A DNA stretch of 64,000 nt from Heliocidaris erythrogramma (lineage: Eukaryota > Echinodermata > Echinoidea > Camarodonta > Echinometridae): positions 44,197,313 to 44,261,312 of the forward strand of contig CM046855.1 in NCBI GenBank assembly GCA_025617745.1, in the 5' to 3' direction. The position numbers and the translations under genes were made by a program. The first letter of the stretch is position 1, and every line of letters starts with the position of its first letter. Positions 24,406 through 37,051 of the stretch are shown in pieces. The notes under the pieces were generated by a model. It searched no databases. It saw only the letters and a program-made list of their open reading frames with translations, and was not told where the DNA came from.

Positions 24406-25830
24406 ATGATAGTAATTATTACAGCAGCATGTTATAATGAACAGATGAATACAAATCCCACGGGAAAGAGCAAACTAAGCATTGTCCCAACATACAGTCA
24501 TCTATATAAAAATGTAAGAAAAATATGTGACTTCAATTCAATTTGGCACTTACGACTGAGAAATTAAACTCTTACGTACCTCAATTCATGCCATTCATTT
24601 TCCACTAAAAGCCTCTTTTCACAATTCATGTAATCAGCGTGGATTTATAACAGAGTATGTGAACGTTATGATAAATGAAATAATGAATTGTGATATACCA
24701 GGTAAGATGCGGTTCTAAAATAAATATCACTCTACTACATAAATGCCGTTTGCAAGGGCCAAACCTCTTTAAAGTAAACACAGGTCACCCCTGTTTTGTA
24801 ACATAGAGACATATAGATGTCAGTGTCTTAACATGATATAAGTATTTTAAAAATGCTGTAAATGTTACTCTCTCTCACTCTTTCTTTCTCTCTCTCTCTC
24901 TCTCTCTCTCTCGAGCTTTGAGGAATGTAAAAGTACGACGTGATATTCTCTCAAAAAGTTCTTAGAATTGAATGCTTCAAACTCAACAGTCACATGACCA
25001 TATTTGCAGGTGTTTTTCGCTTATACGTTTTTGGTCATATAGTGGCAGGGTCTTCAAATGCATGGGTAAAGCACTTTGATATATACACAAAATAAAAACG
25101 GTAAATGCGCGGCGCAAGTCCAAAATAAATAAAACAATAAATCAATAAACAAAGGTATTTTGTCCCATATCATATGTGACTACATAAAAAATGTTGATAT
25201 AGTCAATACCAAATTGATAGCCATATACTATAACTTGGATCAGACCAAATAGCAAAGAAAACTATATATGACCGGATAATAATTTATCTGCAAAGGGCTT
25301 AGAGACATCGCAGATGTACATATATATAAATACATAATATTATTACTGTCATTATTTCTAAGTATGTTCATTGTTTCCACATACTTGGGAGACAAAATGA
25401 CTAAATATCTTGAACTTGCCCATACAAAAAAACTGGTTTGGGAGTATCAAGTTACTACTCTTCATTATCCATAGACAAGTAATCTTTTGTATAAAGAAAT
25501 TAAGCATTAATAAACTGAATGTGATTGCATACTACATCCATTGGTCTATTTGACACCATTATTATCATGTAATATGTACTTCATAAAAGATGCATAATTA
25601 TGGAGTCAATACAAGACTAATAGCTTTTTTCACACGTAAAACAAAATCGATTTTACAAGAACATGCATCTTCACACTTTATAGGAAACATTTTACTGTCA
25701 TGAATCGCGAGTATACAAACTAGAGCGGCATTTTAATGCCGAAATGGCTAGTGTTAATGTTCTGTAACCACCCTGCGGAAGAAACGGAAGTACTTGCGAG
25801 GAGTCTTCTTTTAATACCAAAACTTTGATC
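24406..25830. other. Region downstream of the transporter stop codon
   Basis: AT-rich, presumably 3'UTR and intergenic DNA. A (CT)n run is at 24873-24912. No strong poly(A) signal was found on the minus strand. Confidence 0.45.
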
Positions 25831-26351
25831 TTAAACGTCCGTCTCTCTGTCTGACCCAGAACCACTCCACGGGACTGACCCGGACTTAATTGATGACCTT
25901 TCGATGGTGTCTTCCAAGGTGTCCTTGTGCGGTGAGTGTTGAGGAGACGTCTCATCGGTCACTTTACACGCGACACTCCCATTGGGCTGGCTGACAACCA
26001 TGTGAAGAAACGGCTGCTTCTGCTCGCTTTCCGGCGCATCCCCGAACTGCTGCCACGGCGTATTTCCTTTCGTATGCATCGCGAAGCCACCATTTTGTTT
26101 CCTTGCGTTGTCAACGTCTGCGTAGGTTGGTTTGTAAAGCGCGAGATCGGCGTCGGTTTTGTTGTCGTTTTCGTCACCGAGTGCAATCTGTTGGGCTGGG
26201 TCTCGGCGGTAAGAATTCTGACTTAGTCTGGCGTACTCGCGTCTCTCTAGAAGTTGTTCTTGTCCCATGTTGCCTTTCAGTCTCCTGTACCAGACTGTGG
26301 CGAAGATGTTGAAAAGAAACATCTCGACGATGTTGAGAAGACTGTCGATAT
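25831..26351 (-). CDS. OSTalpha-like gene, terminal coding exon 7
   Basis: Acceptor TTGGTTACAG, then 172 codons to TAA at 25833-25831. The first 25 residues hold the seventh membrane segment ending in VWYRRLKG. The rest is a hydrophilic tail with several Tyr (YARL, NSYRRD, PTYADV) and Ser/Asp-rich stretches, without a recognised domain. A weak ATTAAA lies about 95 nt after the stop; no AATAAA was found close by. Confidence 0.88.
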
Positions 26352-28838
26352 CTGTAACCAATATACAACGAGAAGAAAATGTGATTACTTATTCATCTTC
26401 TTGGTTTAAAGTACAAAGAGGTTATTTCTGACATGCATTTCGGCCAAGTTAACACTTTGTGTTCCGGACAACAATCAACTATTTTTAAAATCATTTCAAA
26501 ATGAACAAATCCGGGTTTGTTAATTTTGAAATTTCATTTTGAATTTCATTTTGAAATTTCATCAACTGTTTCTCTGATTTTTTTATTGCAATAATGGCTC
26601 TACTTAGATAGATCTCTATGTTCTACTTACAGAGCGCCCTCAAGCCTGGATGGAAGGGTGGCTTACAGGCGATGTTCCCAACGATGGCGCAGATGCCGAT
26701 GGTGAAAGACTGAACGTTGGTGAGGATAAGGGTGAGTTGGACGGTGAAGAACTTGGGAGTGAGATGGTACTCCTTGAGGGGTTCCCTTGACAACTTGTAG
26801 AAGATGATGATGCCGTTGAGAGCGAACAGCGTGGAGACAATATATATGACGTTGAACCAAAGATATGTACCAGAGCTTGAGAACTAGATACATAAAAGGG
26901 GAGAAATGTTTGGGGTTTTTTATGGACTTAATATTTGGGATAGCGAATATCACAAAAGGTGCAAGATCTCAAAAGTGCTATGGAAATAACACGAATTTAA
27001 TTCTGGCATTATATATCATCTGGGCCCAAATCGATAAAGAATTTAGATGGTTATATTCGAATCGATCGAAACTTGAAATCGCAACTGTGTAGCTATGAGA
27101 TTGGATATTGTCAATTTACGATTGATTAGAGGACTTTCGTCAGTAAGAGGTGCCAGTGGTGCCCTTCATCTGTGAGGCTTTGCCAAAGACTTGTCTCCAA
27201 GTGAAAATGGCTTTTCCACTAACCCTAACTCTCAATTTTTTTTTCTTCGAGATTTTTTGAGTAAATTAGCCCCGACTATGTAAAACCCTATTTTTGCTTA
27301 CAATATCTTCGATTTACCAGAGGCTATTCTCCATCGTTTTCTGCATATGTTACTTATAGCGATCCCCCTCCTCCCCCCCCCCCCCCCCCCCCCGCTTTTT
27401 CAAATTCCTGGATCCGCCCTTGGTAGACTTACATCCCCAGGAATGAAAGATCCGTTGAGCCATAGGACAGCACCAAGGAAGTAGAAGAGAGGTTTGATGA
27501 TGGCCACCTGAAGCACCAGACCACGAATCAACTTCACAAACTTTGGAAGGGTAAACCTATCAGAAATAAAAATTTAAAAAGTAGATCATCTATAACATTA
27601 TATGTGATAACAATATTGCATTCGTTACCAAAACATTGCTATATCAAACAACAACAAAAGATACCGCAACGTGACTATTCAAAATTATTGTACAATTTAA
27701 AGAAAATTATTCGTCAACCGCGTAATAACGGAAAGTATTTAGTTAATCATTTACAACTAAAATATGAAATGGAATAAATTAAGCAATCTTCTACATATGA
27801 AATAAAAACGTAAGTAATCATTGAAAACTACTAGTACATGTATATTCTGGGGAAAGGGGGTGGGGCATTAAACTGGCATTATGGAACAAAACGATAGTAA
27901 TAATTAACAGCATATCAGTTAGAAAGTAACAATCAAGGACGTTAAGTTTGGAAAATGTAATAATCAACGGCATAATTTCGTTATTGTTCATACAATTGTG
28001 GAATAATCATCTCAATTCATACTTTAAAAAGAATAAAAATGAGTAGAAGAAAATTAATGCTACTTTGAATGAATGAATTCCAACACTCACTTATTAATTG
28101 GAACTTTTGGTAGACAGCAAAAACAGAACATAGACATTGGTGGCGTGGCCAGTGGAATGATATTACCATCCAGTATCCTTAACATCTTCGATTTGTCACC
28201 ATAGTAACCGGTCAACAACATAATAAACTGAACAAGCGCCAAGGAAAAGTATCTGTGAAAGAGAAGAAATTTCGAAGATGATGTAAAATGTGAAAAGGAA
28301 GTTTTCACTCTCTTCTGTCCATTCCCTCCACCCCTTCCATTTTCTATGTATGACTGTATTCACCCCCCCCCCCCCCCCCGCCCCTCCATCAACAGTCCCT
28401 CTTCTCACTTTTCTTTTCAACATTTGCTTGTATTATGCAAATCTTTCCTGCGTATTTATCACAAGCTCCTTACTTCATGGAATATTTCGGTCCTCTTATT
28501 CACTTTTTTTTTCTTTTCATAATTTTTTTATACTTTGATTCATTTTTTCAAAATGAATATTACAAATTAAACATTAATTACACAATATAATTCAACATGG
28601 CAATAAACACAATACAAATTATATATTTCCATAACATGCCATCCATAAATAAACAACAATAGTACAATTTAACTGAACAATTTATAGATTAAAACTTGAT
28701 AGGTGCAAAATTAAAGTATATAGGGCAATTGTAATAATGAATATAATTCTTTTAAGCTGTTTGAGATATTATCGTGTATGCGCTCCTTCCGTCAATATTC
28801 AAAATAATTACATTTTTTTAGATGTAGACTTAACTTAT

Positions 28839-28878
<40 letters not shown>

Positions 28879-31800
28879 ACATGGCTTTACTTCCGAGGAC
28901 AACTATTGTTCCTCTATTGTTACTCGTCCTCGGACAGTCGACGGAATAAAGCACAAATTCATTGTTCGACGTTCGAGGACTATTGTCCGGCTTCCGAGGA
29001 CCATTGTTGTCATGATTTTTTTTTTGTTCTCTGTCCGAAAATGTCCTCGGACATAATGCTAAACAAACGCACACACACACACTCACACATGTTTGTAAGC
29101 TATTCGAATTCGAATTTCAACCGATGACTCCACTATTGAATTGCGTCACAAAATTCATTGACGGAATAAACCTCACCAATTGTTGACAACTGATGACCTA
29201 CTGAATTACTGAATACGTATACATGTACACACCCACACACTTTTGTTTTTCAAAATATTTTATTAGAGATTTCATTCAAAATAGATCTTTACATAAAATA
29301 AATGTAAATAATTTCAAACAAATACAAATCCTCATTTCGTTTTCATGCCATAGTGTTAAATTATTCACAAGACAAGCATGGACGAACACACGCACATACA
29401 CGCACCCCCCCCCCCCCAACACACACACACACACGCATACATTTCATGAAAAGGATAATTTTACAGAAAAAATATCAATAAAAAATCAAAATGCAGCTAT
29501 AACTTACACATGAGCTGTAAACCCTGTGATTACCGAGGCTTTTGGTATGAACATTGCTAGCAGAGAAGTTACAGAGAAAACCTGATATAAAATGGTGCAA
29601 AAAGAGAAAGAGAATTTTATTAGTCTAGTGCTTTTATAAACCTTTATGCTCAATATAGTCAGGTCTGTTAACAAAATTTTGGGGACAGAATTTACACTGT
29701 AAATTTTGAAAAGCGCCAATTTTTTGGCCTTTAAGTCTTATGTATTAAAATCGTTCATTTTAGATAGGGTGCTACGAAATTGGTGAATGGCACCCTATTT
29801 AAAAAATGCTAATTTACGCAAAAAAACACAAATTCAATTATTTGTCTGGAAATATATAAACTATTTTCTTAATTTTTCATATCCAGGTGAATATGAAGAA
29901 TCCAGTAAACATAAGGAACATACAATATAAACAATCTTTTGACATTTTTGCCTACCCATAGTTAAACCACACATTTAGACCATGGTTTAAGTTAAACCGG
30001 AGTTCAGAATACGGGCCATATTCTATGATATACTCAAAATATAAATTTGGAAGGGCTTCATATTCTACCTCATAGGTTAGATCGATCAGTTAGATTAAAA
30101 TGATGTTAATAATTCCAATAATATTGTAATGTTTATTGATTTTAATGGTAATTTATCATAATGTATTCATATTTATGCAAAATGCACATTTCCAATGACA
30201 TATCAAGAAATGACTATACAAGCATCTCAAATTTGCAAGTCCATTGAATTATGATCTGTTATAAACACGATAAGAACTACTTTCGAAAAATAAACTCAAG
30301 GGCAATTTCAAAGGCCTATTGTACGGCCCATAGAAATCAGTTTCGGATTATGTAATACACCATTGTAATGTTCGCACATTTCTAAAGGTGGTAGACAGGG
30401 CTATTGAAATTGTCTTTGAGTTTATTTTTCGAAAGTAGTTTTTATCGTGTTTATATCTAATTTTCATAATCATGTACTGTAAACCATAACCAAGTCCATT
30501 GAATTATGATTTGTTATACATCTAATTTTCATAATTATGTATTTTTTTAATTGTAAAAGATATACATGTTTGTGGAAAATCAATAAACTGGTGAAATGTT
30601 TTGTTTTTATGGCCTTCTCATTAACCGGTTGACTGCTAAAAATCTCTTATTTTCACATGCTTAATACAGGGTCAACCCGGTTCCAGTAGGCCATGGGTTA
30701 AATTCACTTACTGGGTAGATGCCCATGATGAAAGAGAGCTGTATTTTCCTTCTGCTTGGTATTTTTCTGCACAGGAACCACAATGTCTCAAGGTACATGC
30801 CTACGTTGAAGACAGTCAATGCTATGGCGGTACCCATCACACCAAGGAATTTGGAGTCGCCGCCCATCACTGTCAGAGGTGAAACAATTGAATCATGACT
30901 ATTATTATTATTTCATGTATTATCATAATCATCATCCCTTGCATCTCCCTTACCATCAACGTTATCATTATCATCGTTATCGTCGTTATCATCATCATCG
31001 TCATCGTCGTCATTGTCGTTTTCATAATCATTGTCGTCATCATTACAATCATCACTCATTAATTCGTTATTCATTATTCGAATAGTTTGTGCAATGTGAA
31101 AAACAAAATGAAATAGTGAAATTCATTCATTAATCATTACAGTCACCATCGCCATTATCATTATAATACCCGCTGCAGTAGCAGAAGCATCATTGTTTCT
31201 CTTAGTTGTTGTTGTTTTTTTTCTACGTGGCAAATGCACGAAGAGAATTATGGCCGTGATTTTCTACTTATTTCACTTTTTTGCAATTTCATTCGATGCT
31301 TGTTTTACTAAATATTCCTGTTGTCAGTGACAGTTTGTATAGATTTGCCTCACAGTCCCATTCCCGAGAATGGAGAAAAAATTCAATGAAATACATGTAG
31401 TACAAAACTAGGTGTAAGGTCAAGTTATCGGAAACAATAACCTTCCGATTTCATTCCCACGCGCAGAATACCAACAAAAATATCTAAAAACTACCCGACC
31501 TTTATCACCAATTTTCTGTTGTTACCCTCTTTCCTGGAAATTATGAAACGAATACGTGTTGATAAACACAAAGCAGAATAAAATGATACGATGATATGTT
31601 GTTGAATACGGATATGTATTCTTTCTCTGCCCTATTTGCATGATTTACACAAACATATTATAAACAATTGTTGCATTATACGGCCCATATTGTTGAAAGC
31701 GGACTAAGTTAAATTTCTAAGTCCACCCTTATGAAAGTCCAAGGGTCAGTCTCTAAGAAGGGTTTAAATTACTGTAACTAATGCAACAGATGAAAGAAGC

Positions 31801-32225
31801 AAAACCAGTTTGGTTATGAAATGAAATTGAGGACTTATTTTCATAGAGACAAGTCTTTGTTCATGCATTTTCATTTAATTACAGAATTAATTATGTATCA
31901 ATCTCTATTAAAAAATCCAGACAATTATTTTTATTTTTGTCATCATCATTATCATTATTATTTTTTAAATATCATTATTATTATTGTTATTATCATCATC
32001 ATCATCATTATTATCTTTACTATTAATATTATTACTTCTACTTCTACTTCTGCTACTACTATTATGATTATAAACAATATCTTATTTTCCAAGTACAGCA
32101 CGAACATACATACCATCCAGAAGTTCCTGAGTAGTTGGGTCTATAAGGACTGGCCAACAAGCCGGTACGATTGGACCGGCAGTTGCATTGGTTACGTTCA
32201 TCATCGGGTCGGTAAATCCATTCAT
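25831..32225 (-). CDS. Organic solute transporter alpha-like protein (OSTalpha/SLC51A family), seven exons
   Basis: Joining exons 32225-32114, 30869-30712, 29581-29508, 28252-28091, 27556-27433, 26883-26631 and 26351-25831 gives 1404 nt, an uninterrupted 467-residue protein plus TAA. All six introns are GT/AG and the codon phases match. In the family, OSTalpha pairs with OSTbeta in the plasma membrane and moves bile acids, steroid sulfates and similar solutes by facilitated diffusion. The sequence shows an outside-type N-terminus with NVT and NAT glycosylation sequons (residues 10-15), about seven hydrophobic segments (roughly 47-70, 82-104, 114-133, 172-200, 215-240, 247-275, 297-316), a Cys-rich FCFCCLPK loop (157-164) like the family's Cys cluster, and a final membrane segment followed by WYRRLKG, matching the family's MYYRRKD ending. 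Human OSTalpha is about 340 residues; here a polar Q/S/D-rich tail adds about 130. The start ATG has A at -3 and an in-frame TAA 21 nt upstream. TMEM184, the sister family, is the main alternative; the Cys cluster argues for OSTalpha. Confidence 0.9.
26631..26883 (-). CDS. OSTalpha-like gene, coding exon 6
   Basis: Acceptor ATGTATCTAG and donor GTAAGT, 253 nt. It encodes membrane segments 5 and 6 with the connecting loop LSREPLKEYHLTPKFF and then IVGNIACKPPFHPG, which matches the family's LANGGQIACSPPYSS region. An alternative AG eight bases further in would break the frame, so the first AG is used here. Confidence 0.9.
27433..27556 (-). CDS. OSTalpha-like gene, coding exon 5
   Basis: Acceptor TTCTGATAG and donor GTAAGT, 124 nt. 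It encodes the start of the fourth membrane segment (VLQVAIIKPLFYFLGAVLWL), matching the family's QYAFLKITLTLVGL segment. A 20-plus-base poly-C run lies only about 35 bp past its donor, inside intron 5. Confidence 0.88.
28091..28252 (-). CDS. OSTalpha-like gene, coding exon 4 (Cys-rich loop)
   Basis: Acceptor TTTCACAG and donor GTGAGT, 162 nt. It encodes the third membrane segment and the cytoplasmic loop with Cys158, Cys160 and Cys161. The Cys cluster is the best family mark, although shorter than the six-Cys run of the human protein. It ends with two bases of a Lys codon completed in exon 5. Confidence 0.88.
28842..29240. repeat. CCGAGGAC unit plus CCGATGAC unit, second genomic copy
   Basis: (CA)n at about 28842-28874, a CCGAGGAC unit (28875-29080), then (CA)n and the CCGATGAC unit (29100-29235) ending in ACGTATACATGTACAC. 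Order and orientation are the same as at 1.2-2.0 kb, so the two units travel as one composite. It lies in intron 3 of the transporter gene. Confidence 0.9.
29508..29581 (-). CDS. OSTalpha-like gene, coding exon 3
   Basis: A 74-nt exon in phase 0, acceptor TATATCAG and donor GTAAGT. It encodes the rest of the second membrane segment, including SLLAMFIPKASV, which corresponds to the family's CCFGLWIPRSLVL region. It splits a Val codon with exon 4. Confidence 0.85.
29961..30017. mobile_element. Solo end of the GTTTAAACC-type MITE
   Basis: AGTTAAACCACACATTTAGACC to GAATACGGGCC matches the right end of the 23.9-kb element. It lies in intron 2 of the transporter gene. Confidence 0.75.
30256..30457. 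mobile_element. Hairpin MITE in intron 2 of the transporter gene
   Basis: TATAAACACGATAAGAACTA continuing to TTTCGAAAAATAAACTCAAG is complementary to 30405-30455. The words AAGTCCATTGAATTATGAT and TCTAATTTTCATAAT recur outside it, suggesting further local duplication. Confidence 0.85.
30712..30869 (-). CDS. OSTalpha-like gene, coding exon 2
   Basis: Acceptor CTCTGACAG and donor GTAAGT. The 158 nt (2 + 52 codons) encode the first membrane segment, the basic loop RKIPSRRK and the start of the second segment. The YLETLWFL stretch aligns by eye with the family's FLEDAVYLY region, and the basic loop with its CPIKRRTLLW region. Confidence 0.88.
30898..31062. repeat. (TCA)n/(TCG)n imperfect repeat in intron 1
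   Basis: CATTATCATCG-type triplets over about 160 bp. A related (TTA/TCA)n tract is at 31940-32062, just inside the same intron. Confidence 0.9.
32114..32225 (-). CDS. OSTalpha-like gene, coding exon 1
   Basis: Start ATG at 32225-32223, 37 codons plus one base, then donor GTATGT. It encodes the extracellular N-terminal segment with two adjacent glycosylation sequons and the motif ACWPVL, comparable to the conserved Cys near the family's N-terminus. An in-frame TAA lies just upstream (32246-32244), so translation should begin here unless a 5'UTR intron ends in between. No TATA box or other promoter element could be identified upstream. Confidence 0.85.
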
Positions 32226-33486
32226 CTTGTGTGAGAGTCTACGTTAAGGTGAATTTGCATTCATGGGGGGAAATAAAGTTGATAAAGTAAAGATCAATGA
32301 TTATATCTTCTTAAAACTATTCGCTTATTATAAATAAGTACATCGCATTACTAATGGCTACATTTCAAAACACCTTTAATTTCTTAAATACATCTTCGGA
32401 TAAATCTGATCGTTCGTGGTATTGAGTTAGTGACAATTTTTAAAACCTTTAAAACATTGAGGTACGCCTTGTTTTATTGATTATCATAACGATCCTTGCG
32501 TTGTAACATAGAATTCGTTCTTTCCCTCAAAGAGTATTAAGGTTACGCTACAGTTGTATACATTTTGAAGTAGCTTCGATAGAGAATTATGGTTTATTTT
32601 TGTTAATAGATTAAGGATATGTTAATAATTTACACATCCTTGACATATCCTTGAGAAAAAAGAACATCTGGGGTAAGAGGGGGCCGTGAGAAGATTTGCG
32701 ATAATTGTGGTTTTAATGTTGATGTTGATTAATGTTTCATAATAATGAACTAACTTTCAGGCGATATTTAATTTGCAGTTTTCGCTACGACTGAAAGAAA
32801 CCAGTTTTGAAAATTTTACGGAAATGCGATTAAAAAAAACCACCCAAACCCATGTTGCTCAACAGCTTACAATCTGAAAAAAATACATTTTAAAAAAGTT
32901 TCAATATATACACACACAAACTATTGAGACTGATCGCAGCGATAGTGTACAATGAATGTATACGTGTGTACATTATACAGTTTACTGGCCTGTCTTAATT
33001 TGACTGATTGCATTCAGCTCCTTGATACACGAGTACTGGAAATACAGCGAGCAAGATGGCGGAAAATTGATCACAGTTTAGATTCCAGTAGCGCATCCAT
33101 TTGTCTTGATAATGGCATTACAAATACGCTCTGTTCATTTCCTTTTTCCCCACCATATGGTTTCTTAATGGACAGTGATTAATCAGGTTAGGTTTTGAAA
33201 TCAGAACAGAATAGGCTCCAATTTATTTTCATTTACTCGTACATGTGCTGAGCAGTTACGCGCATAATTATGTGCAAGGGTTTCGGATCCGCTTAAATGA
33301 ATGCCATTATCTGAAAGACAATTACACTTGCAGCTTGTCATCTTGTAGATCTTTGTTTGTACATGTGTGGGTGATGATGTTAACACGTTTTTCATCTACA
33401 AAATTAAAGGAGATGTCATTAAATATTAGTGAATCTGATACTCCTAATCTGTTTCGTTTTTTATTGCATCCTAATCAGAATTACTT
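32226..33486. other. Region upstream of the transporter start codon
   Basis: It should hold the promoter and 5'UTR of the minus-strand gene, but no TATA box, CpG cluster or known site could be picked out. Confidence 0.4.
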
Positions 33487-34481
33487 ATAGTAGACCAGCC
33501 AAGAAGATTTTTTTTTTTACTTTGGACGGCATTTTTGGGTAATGCTCGGCATCCATGCTAAAACTCTTGCAAAAATACTAAGGAATAAGGTACGGGCGGA
33601 TGCCACGCGCATTTTTGCCTAAAAATGCCATTTTTTGCTCAAAATTTGAAAGAATGTAAAAAATCACGATTTTTAATTTTTGACCTAATATGTAATACCT
33701 GATGAAGACTATTCAAGTGATGTCATATTTATTTGAAGTTATAAACCTGATTAATATATATTTGAAAGTTGGATATTCACATTCATGGCGTAATGAAACA
33801 TGAAACTGTGATTTACTAAAAATAACAGGTTGTGAAAACTACCAATATTTCAATTATTTTTACCCAACGTAAATTTGTCAATTATTTAAACGCGTTTTCT
33901 TGATTAAACATATCATGTATATTGTCATGTCACACACAGAAAAGAAATTATCCGATAAGGTGATAGATAACTCATTTTATGTTATCCAAAATGGAATGAC
34001 GTATTTTTACTGGATGCACATTTTGAATGAAAACACTATTTGAAAGTACATCTAGAGTGTACATGTACATAAGGCAATTATCCCATGTATTATCAGTATA
34101 GTCTATGGGCCAAAAAGTGAAATTTCCCCACCCCCTTAGAAATAATCTTCAATGAAGTTGGTTTTCTTTTTGTTAGATGGGACCATTAACTATCAAAATA
34201 TGCTTCTGTGCCATAAATTAAGAGGTGGGCGTGACCACAAGGGCTATTATGTAGGAAAGGTTTCACTTATTGTTCCCGAAACGTTAATTCTTTACAATGT
34301 TACCCATCTTTATGTTACAAGATACTTCATTATTTAAATTTCATCTATCAAAAGTTTTCCTTGCTATATAATGATATTATTTACTATGTTTTTGTTTGTT
34401 TTTATGTTTCTTGATGTTTTTATTATTATGATGTGATCAATTTTGTACAAACTTTGTAAAAACAAACATTATCAGCTTTGA

Positions 34482-34700
34482 AACTACCCCCGGACAACTA
34501 CCCCCAGGATAGCTACCCCCATGAAAATTACCCCCCCCCCCCCCGGGACAATTAATCCCATAAAATGACGATTACCCCGATACCCCCCCCCCCCCCGGAC
34601 AACTACCCCCTGGTCAATTACCTCAGAATCCAGGGGTAGTTGTCCAGGGTGTGGTTGTCCTGGGGGTAGTTTTCCAGGGGGTAGTTGTCCTAGAATCGGT
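34482..34700. repeat. GGACAACTACCCCC motif array, folding back on itself
   Basis: About eight irregular copies of a word like GGACAACTACCCCCAGGA run forward to about 34625; then about four run in reverse (GGGGTAGTTGTCC type) to 34695. Two poly-C runs lie within. Spacing is about 17-20 bp. No coding function. Confidence 0.8.
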
Positions 34701-35223
34701 CATTGGAAAAAAAAACCCTTGCCTCCTGCCTAAGAATGAATCCTACCAAGTTTGGGTTAAAATCAAGCCATGCATTTTTTGAATAAGTTGAAAAAATTGA
34801 AAAGAATGTAACAGAACTCTCAACGATTCTACTGAATAAACACACAGTATAAAGAAACTATTGGGAGGGGAAGGGGTACTTGCAAGTGTAAATGTAGCAC
34901 CTGTTTGATTTGAATAGGGAAAGTAATCCCAGTTATGGGTGGCTTTTATCATAGGTGGTAAGGGAGATTTTAATAAGAATGTGGAACTGGCACAAGTTAG
35001 AAAGAAAAGGAGACACTTTTCTGAAGTAAAAGGGTTCACTTTTCCTATTTAAAAGGGGTACTTTGGGGATATTATAAAAGTGAGAAACTGTTCACCCCCC
35101 GGATGTACCACTTTTGCATGTCTCCGACTGTCGGATGTACAACATTGGTTAGAACATGGAACAGTTAGCAGAGATTTTTCATGCAAAGGGAAGAGATAGC
35201 TAAGTGGTATCGAGATTCCCAAA

Positions 35224-35541
35224 CATGGGTGTCGATCCGGGGGGGGGGGGGGGATGGGGATTAAATATCCCCCGAAATTTGAGGTGGGGCATGGCCTGTA
35301 TTATCACTCTCCCCACAAATATATTTTGATAAAATAAGTGAGAATTATGATACATTAACTTAAAACTAATAATTATCCAAATTCATTATTTAACAACATT
35401 CAATCACACATTTTGGGATGCAACCATTTTGGGATGCTCTAAAATGCAAGTTTTATAGACAGATTTTGAAAAAGTCCCTGGTGTGGGACACCCTCCCTTG
35501 CCGGTCATCCCCCAATCATGAACACGGATCGACACCCCTGT
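35224..35541. mobile_element. MITE with GGGTGTCGATCCG termini
   Basis: The left end ACATGGGTGTCGATCCG is followed by a G run; the right end CGGATCGACACCCCTGT complements it. The interior is CCCC-rich and non-coding. The target duplication is unclear. Confidence 0.65.
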
Positions 35542-36118
35542 TATCACGGAAAGTTATACCTTAAATTAAATAAGGATTTATTTTGTAATAGATACGATAC
35601 GATCTATCACAAGATAAAACTCATCTCTGTCTTTCATTCTGAAAAAATAAAATCATACCCAACAATGATTAATGTGATGTCTGTATGGTAATTTTTTTGC
35701 ACATATATTTGCACATTCATTGACTTGCATATTATGATAAATGTACATTACTCCACTGGAGCCCTGGTTGTGTTATTGTGTTTATATAATACAATACACA
35801 ATATCATACAGAGTATTGTCTTCACATAACCCTCTTAATACTTAAGTCTGCTCTTCCCAAGAGTATAGAGTTCCATTATTTTTATATGGATACATGACAC
35901 ATCATCACTGAACATTGTTATTTATTTATTTCACTTTCCGATATGATGTTCGACCTCCCAGAGATTGACCCATTGCATTCACATGACTTTATATTTTTTT
36001 ATATGGAACATTCTATGTTTGTGGACCGCACAGTGAATTTATAATGAACCATAATGATATATATAAATATTATAATGTTCATATAAAATGTATCATTTTT
36101 CCAGTTATAGTAAATGAT

Positions 36119-36268
36119 AACTTATATTATAACAAATGAAATAAAGTTTGGCTTTTACACGACAAATTAAAAGAAATACCCAGATATCAAAGAAACTTAT
36201 ATTATAACAAATGAAATAAAGTTTGGCTTTTACACGACAAATTAAAAGAAATACCCAGATATCAAAGA
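36119..36268. repeat. 75-bp tandem duplication
   Basis: Two head-to-tail units beginning AACTTATATTATAACAAATG (36119 and 36194) and ending CCCAGATATCAAAG are essentially identical, which suggests a recent duplication. Confidence 0.95.
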
Positions 36269-36690
36269 ATGATTTAACCATTGATTTAATATGGAAGGAA
36301 TATCGCAAATTGTAACTTACATTTTGGGTAAATCTGATTCAGCATTATTTAAATAATTATAAGTTTAATGTTAAAAACTGATGATTAATCCTCGAATAAT
36401 TTTGCAGAATGAGTATAATCATTTCATTTGCAGACTTTGATTTATTATTTATTTTTTGAACATGATGTATTAGTGTTCTTTGATAGTATTTTGTTGCTCT
36501 GATAATAAGCTACACATTAGCATCAACCTGCATACATGTCAAAAGAGAGGGTTTTTAATCATCCATAGGTTCTGTGTCTCTGACAGTAAAGGCCCGATCA
36601 GACTTCACCGATTTTCACTACAATAAAATAGTTGGACACTGCCAGGGGCAGATTTGGGATTGCAATTCGGTTATAGGGAACTGCTATGTG

Positions 36691-36854
36691 ACCGGCCCAT
36701 CCATCCTATAACGTACATGTAGGCAAGTTTTCTTACATATTCAATTTTATTATCAATACCTTGGCGAGACCGACCGGCCCATCCATCCTATAACGTACAT
36801 GTAGGCAAGTTTTCTTACATATTTAATTTTATTATCAATACCTTGGCGAGACCG
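36691..36854. repeat. 82-bp tandem duplication
   Basis: Two units beginning ACCGGCCCATCCATCCTATA (36691 and 36773) and ending CCTTGGCGAGACCG differ at about one base. Confidence 0.95.
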
Positions 36855-37051
36855 ACTTCCGAGTGGTCGACCACATTATGAAAGCCATGCAGACGTAATT
36901 TTGATGGGGTGGGCGCTAATGTCTGTATAGCTCAAAATCATCTTTACAGTTTTTAAAGTTTGTGAGCGAAAGCAAAAATGTTGACACTGTTTAGTCAAAA
37001 CACTTCTTTCTAATGTCTAGAAGGATTTGAAATGAAAGCTCAGATTATATA

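Noticed and set aside
36105..36308. 67-codon frame with an internal protein repeat
   Set aside because: It is produced by the 75-bp tandem duplication, whose length is a multiple of three.
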